This document shows, one piece after another, positions 11,823 to 14,383 of a stretch of 14,383 bases of DNA. A program made the translations under genes and the position numbers. The DNA comes from Desulfitobacterium sp. (GTDB lineage: Bacteria > Bacillota > Desulfitobacteriia > Desulfitobacteriales > Desulfitobacteriaceae). Below the pieces are notes generated by a model. The model was given only the letters and a program-made list of their open reading frames with translations, was not told the origin of the DNA and ran no database searches. How positions within the stretch are numbered: the first letter of the stretch is position 1; every line of letters begins with the position of its first letter. Location of the stretch: positions 1 through 14,383 of the forward strand of contig JAAZLD010000417.1 in NCBI GenBank assembly GCA_012799495.1, given 5' to 3'.

Positions 11823-12476
11823 ATGCTTAGAATTATTTTAACTCGTCATGGAGAAACCCTTTGGAATATAGAGGGACGAGTACAAGGTTTTTTAGATTCC
11901 CCATTAACAGAAAAAGGTAAAATCCAAGCACGCCTGTTAGGGAAGCGTTTAAAAAAAGAAGGTATTACAAAAATTTATAGTAGCGATTTAGCTCGGGCCA
12001 AAGGTACTGCGAATATCATTAGAGATGAATTAGGCTTACCCGAGATTCTCCTTAATGAAGCACTCCGAGAATTACACTTTGGAGAATGGGAAGGAAAGGT
12101 ATGGTGGGATTTACGACAAAAGCACGCGGAACTTTTTAGTATTTGGGATACCGGCCCCCATCAAGTCCAAATACCTGGTGGAGAAACCATGGAGGAAGTT
12201 TCGGAACGGGCTTGGAATTTTATCCAAGCGCTAAGGAAAAAGCACACTAATGAAACTATCTGCTTAGTTACCCACGGAATGACTTTGCAGCTAGTTGTGA
12301 AAAGAGCCCTGGGAATACCTCTGGCACAATGGGAAAATGTCCCTTGGCAACATAACACCGCCGTAAATATTTTTGAATTTCACAAAGATGGAACCATTCA
12401 GCCCATCTTATTAGCAGATCACTCCCATTTAGAGGAGGATATGCAACCATCAGGCGGAATTAACAAGAAGGAATAA
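11823..12476 (+). CDS. Histidine phosphatase superfamily protein (phosphoglycerate mutase-like)
   Basis: This 217-residue branch-1 histidine phosphatase works through a phosphohistidine. The catalytic motif TRHGET (7-12) holds R8 and H9, the nucleophile. R58 (SSDLARAKGTA), E83 (LRELHFGEWEG) and H151 (VTHGM) complete the usual site. The domain ends at about residue 190, followed by a short, polar 25-residue tail. GpmB, CobC (alpha-ribazole phosphatase) and general sugar-phosphatase roles are all compatible; length and motifs do not separate them, and no cobalamin genes are near. AAGGGGG lies 6 nt before the ATG. It is followed by a terminator shared with the convergent gene. Confidence 0.88.
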   Translation: MLRIILTRHGETLWNIEGRVQGFLDSPLTEKGKIQARLLGKRLKKEGITKIYSSDLARAKGTANIIRDELGLPEILLNEALRELHFGEWEGKVWWDLRQKHAELFSIWDTGPHQVQIPGGETMEEVSERAWNFIQALRKKHTNETICLVTHGMTLQLVVKRALGIPLAQWENVPWQHNTAVNIFEFHKDGTIQPILLADHSHLEEDMQPSGGINKKE

Positions 12477-12541
12477 GGAAGATAATTTAGAGAAATAGCT
12501 AGAGCAGGAATAAGGGGTATAGCCTTAAAAAATATAAAAAT

Positions 12542-12585
12542 AAAGCCAGATTAGTGGAACCAAAGGGAGCACTAATCTGGCTTTT
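12542..12585. terminator. Bidirectional terminator between convergent genes
   Basis: A perfect 15-bp stem, AAAGCCAGATTAGTG (12542-12556) with 12570-12584, and a 13-nt loop. TTTT ends the plus side. On the minus strand the stem is followed by TTTATTTTTATATTTTTT. It serves the histidine phosphatase gene (plus) and the PLD-like gene (minus). Confidence 0.88.
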
Positions 12586-12625
12586 GTTCATTATCATTAG
12601 TCTCAGTCTGAAATGATTCAATACT

Positions 12626-13675
12626 CTATCCTTCTCCGATTTCAGGCGGTGTCAAATAACCCGATTGCCAATATTGATCAAAGACTTCTATAAGTGCTTC
12701 AGTAGCAGTAGGGGATGGGACAGTTAAGGAAAGTTCTTGGTTCATAACAAAAGATTTATAACTCCAGCCGGAACTAGTATGGATAAAGTTTTTTCCATCA
12801 AATATAGCAAGATTCATCCCTAAGGGTAGATTATCATCAGATTTATAGTAGCGGATCTCAACACCCGACTCTTCCAATTTTTGTAAAGTGCTTGGCCAAT
12901 TAGAAGGCATAACATTAGGATCAAGAATCAAACGTACGTCCAAGCCATTGGTTGCAGCCCCAATAAACTCCTCAACAGTATCGGGTTCTGTGAGATTGTT
13001 TACAATAGCCCAAATACTCTCTTTGCTATTTTGGACTTGTGCGATAAGTTGATTTTTTACATTGGGACTTTTAGCAACGATTATATTATCTTCCGGTAGT
13101 GGGCTTTCTTTAGGAATATCTAAAGAGAGGGTGGTAGTAAAGCTCCAATCTCGATTAAAAACGGCTGTTGCAAGTTTATGAACAGAACGACCTGTTAGAT
13201 GTATAGTGAAATTTGCGGCACTAAATCCATTTTCTGTCCAAGGATGGGAAAAAACCAGGGCTTCTTTTAGATCAACGATGAGGAATTTGGCCTCATTAGT
13301 TTGACCCTTTTGAGCAGGGTAAAACTGAATAGAAATATTATGGCTTTTTAACTCATTTAAGACCGTGCGATTAGGAGTTTCAAACTGATCCAGCAATATA
13401 CGTACTTCAACTCCACTTTTTGCTTTGTCAATAATAAGATTCTTAATGGACTCATCTTTAAAAATCCTTTGTTCAATATATATGGATTCTGTAGCAGAAT
13501 TGATCAATTCCAGTGTCTTGGTGCGGACTACTTTGCCGTCAAACAGTAATGCATCTCTTGATAGGTTAGAAATAGGACCTTCTTCATCTTTGACAAATAG
13601 GCTCTTTATATCAATTGAGCACCCTGTAAGGAAAAGGCAAAGAAGCATCAATATAGCGATAAACCGTTTCCTCAT
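12626..13675 (-). CDS. PLD-fold lipoprotein with degenerate HKD motifs
   Basis: A 349-residue lipoprotein with lipobox FLTGC, so C19 should be lipidated and the protein held on the outer face of the membrane. Two phospholipase-D-like repeats are visible (about 42-180 and 196-340), each with the pattern strand-helix-VRILLD followed by an IRYY/IQFYP strand. Where active enzymes have HxKx4D, the first repeat has E128-A-K130...D135 and the second has M287-N-L289...D293. Both catalytic histidines and one lysine are gone, so phosphodiesterase activity is not expected. The second half keeps the IFDGKNFIHTSSGWS strand-turn typical of the fold. The ATG at 13675 has only a weak ribosome site (AGAAGAG). 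It is convergent with the histidine phosphatase gene and divergent from the M28 peptidase gene. Confidence 0.84.
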   Translation of the reverse strand: MRKRFIAILMLLCLFLTGCSIDIKSLFVKDEEGPISNLSRDALLFDGKVVRTKTLELINSATESIYIEQRIFKDESIKNLIIDKAKSGVEVRILLDQFETPNRTVLNELKSHNISIQFYPAQKGQTNEAKFLIVDLKEALVFSHPWTENGFSAANFTIHLTGRSVHKLATAVFNRDWSFTTTLSLDIPKESPLPEDNIIVAKSPNVKNQLIAQVQNSKESIWAIVNNLTEPDTVEEFIGAATNGLDVRLILDPNVMPSNWPSTLQKLEESGVEIRYYKSDDNLPLGMNLAIFDGKNFIHTSSGWSYKSFVMNQELSLTVPSPTATEALIEVFDQYWQSGYLTPPEIGEG

Positions 13676-13707
13676 GGCTCTTCTACCCCTAAACTATATT
13701 TTCTTTA

Positions 13708-13733
13708 TTATTCCTAAATCTATCTAGGAATAA
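13708..13733 (-). promoter_or_regulatory. Inverted repeat in the PLD-like gene leader
   Basis: Perfect 9-bp arms TTATTCCTA (13708-13716) and TAGGAATAA (13725-13733) with an 8-nt spacer. It starts about 3 nt downstream of the predicted start of transcription, so it could be an operator or a 5' leader hairpin that protects the mRNA. Confidence 0.5.
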
Positions 13734-13742
13734 CACTTTTTT

Positions 13743-13769
13743 ATTATAGCATAAAGAATACTCTTGCAA
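13743..13769 (-). promoter_or_regulatory. Extended -10 promoter of the PLD-like gene
   Basis: On the minus strand TGC-TATAAT (13751-13743) is a perfect extended -10. TTGCAA (13769-13764) is an imperfect -35 at 15 bp. The start of transcription is near 13736, giving a leader of about 60 nt. Confidence 0.6.
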
Positions 13770-13844
13770 AAATCTCATAGGTCTAGAATTGGAGTTTTTT
13801 TCATAGAGATTCTCAAGAGGATGATGTAAAGGGGCAGGAACGGG

Positions 13845-14383
13845 ATGATAAAAAAGAGATCAATGTTTCTCTTAGTAATGATCGGCCTATTTGTATTATG
13901 TTCTTTAGTATTTGCAAGTGAGAAAAATTCCTTTTCCCAGTATAGCCCATCTATGTCCCCTTTAGGGGAAAAGTTTTCAGCGGATAAGGCTTATGGGCAT
14001 ATTCAACATCTTGCTGAAAAGATCGGGCCACGACCAGCAGGGAGTCCAAAAGAGCGTCAAGCGGCTCAGTATATCTATTATATATTGGAACAAAGTGGCT
14101 GGCAGGTTACTCATCAGCCTTTCAGTAAGGTAGTGGTAAACCCTAATCCATTGGATCCAGAGCATAAAGTTCAAGTTATTAACAGTCAAAATATTATAGC
14201 AGAACTACCGGGAAGAGAACCAGAAACAATCCTCCTAGGGGCTCACTATGATAGTGCAGATGTTTATGCCCCTGGTGCACTTGATAACGCATCTGGAGTA
14301 GGGGTATTGCTAGAAATTGCGAGAATACTCGCCACGGAAAACCATGAAAAGACATATCAGATTGTCTTCTTTGGGGCAGAGGA
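13845..14383 (+). CDS. Secreted M28-family zinc metallopeptidase (aminopeptidase), 5' part
   Basis: This is the first 179 codons of a gene that runs off the right edge. The N-terminus MIKKRS followed by a hydrophobic stretch to LVFA (about residues 7-24) is a secretion signal, with likely cleavage after A24. The mature part has the M28 fold: GPRPAGSPKERQAAQYI (about 61-77) precedes GAHYDS, which carries the first metal His. PGALDNASGVGVLLEIAR holds the bridging Asp, and FFGAEE, at the very end of the window, is the catalytic and metal-binding glutamate pair. Such enzymes remove N-terminal residues from peptides outside the cell. The ATG at 13845 has GGGGCAGGA upstream, with PLD-like lipoprotein divergent. 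The exact peptidase subtype cannot be set without the C-terminus. Confidence 0.88.
   Translation, partial: MIKKRSMFLLVMIGLFVLCSLVFASEKNSFSQYSPSMSPLGEKFSADKAYGHIQHLAEKIGPRPAGSPKERQAAQYIYYILEQSGWQVTHQPFSKVVVNPNPLDPEHKVQVINSQNIIAELPGREPETILLGAHYDSADVYAPGALDNASGVGVLLEIARILATENHEKTYQIVFFGAE

Noticed and set aside
13977..14189. 70-codon minus-strand ORF near the right end
   Set aside because: Antisense shadow of the M28 peptidase gene, which has the signal peptide and metal-binding motifs.
1..14383. tRNA, rRNA, CRISPR array, transposase or phage genes
   Set aside because: I scanned for cloverleaf-like segments, regularly spaced repeats and transposase motifs and saw none; the GGGGACAGG palindrome alone does not show an active mobile element.

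Overview
The window reads as chromosome from a low-to-moderate-GC, Gram-positive, spore-former-type anaerobe of the Clostridia. A Peptococcaceae / Desulfitobacteriaceae-like lineage is my best guess, by inference. Supporting signs are strong AGGAGG-type ribosome sites, frequent GTG/TTG starts, sigma-A-like promoters, U-tailed terminators, a DUF3792 membrane protein, an FmdE-domain protein, and lipoproteins with no outer-membrane genes. I see no tRNA, rRNA, CRISPR array, transposase or phage gene.

Layout. Positions 1-375 hold no convincing gene but two striking inverted-repeat elements: a GGGGACAGG-type palindrome (90-148) and a long imperfect hairpin (241-355). Positions 376-3387, minus strand, form a compact zinc-uptake operon in the order znuA-znuC-znuB-zur. 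It has a good promoter and a 33-bp operator-like palindrome (3395-3427) over the transcription start. Positions 3535-4053 encode a cytosolic cyclophilin with its own terminator. Positions 4262-8443, plus strand, look like one operon: a DnaA paralogue with no N-terminal domains, ATP-type phosphofructokinase (overlapping it by 8 nt), and an FtsA-like ATPase. The FtsA-like frame is cut by a single in-frame TAA at 7454-7456 and continues for 987 nt as beta-grasp-like repeats, so two adjacent ORFs are almost certainly one ~700-residue gene.

Between 8444 and 8660 there is a strong minus-strand promoter 17-bp-spaced box pair, about 70 nt of C-rich sequence and a textbook terminator: a probable unannotated small RNA. 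A 65-residue single-pass membrane protein follows on the plus strand. Positions 8986-9905, minus strand, carry an FmdE-domain protein and a DUF3792 four-helix membrane protein. Positions 10044-10877 encode PanB, and 10970-11446 a winged-helix plus coiled-coil protein. Positions 11500-11674 fold like a 6S RNA with an extended -10 promoter and a perfect-palindrome terminator. Then come a histidine phosphatase (11823-12476), a convergent minus-strand lipoprotein of phospholipase-D fold with both HKD motifs degraded (12626-13675), and the start of a secreted M28 metallopeptidase running off the right edge.

The clearest functional unit is zinc homeostasis: ZnuA captures zinc outside the membrane, ZnuB/ZnuC import it, and the operon-encoded Fur-family repressor presumably acts on the palindrome. 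The best candidates for something new are the C-rich small RNA, the interrupted FtsA/beta-grasp gene, the tandem-G.A hairpin element at 241-355, and the DnaA paralogue co-transcribed with glycolytic and division-type genes.
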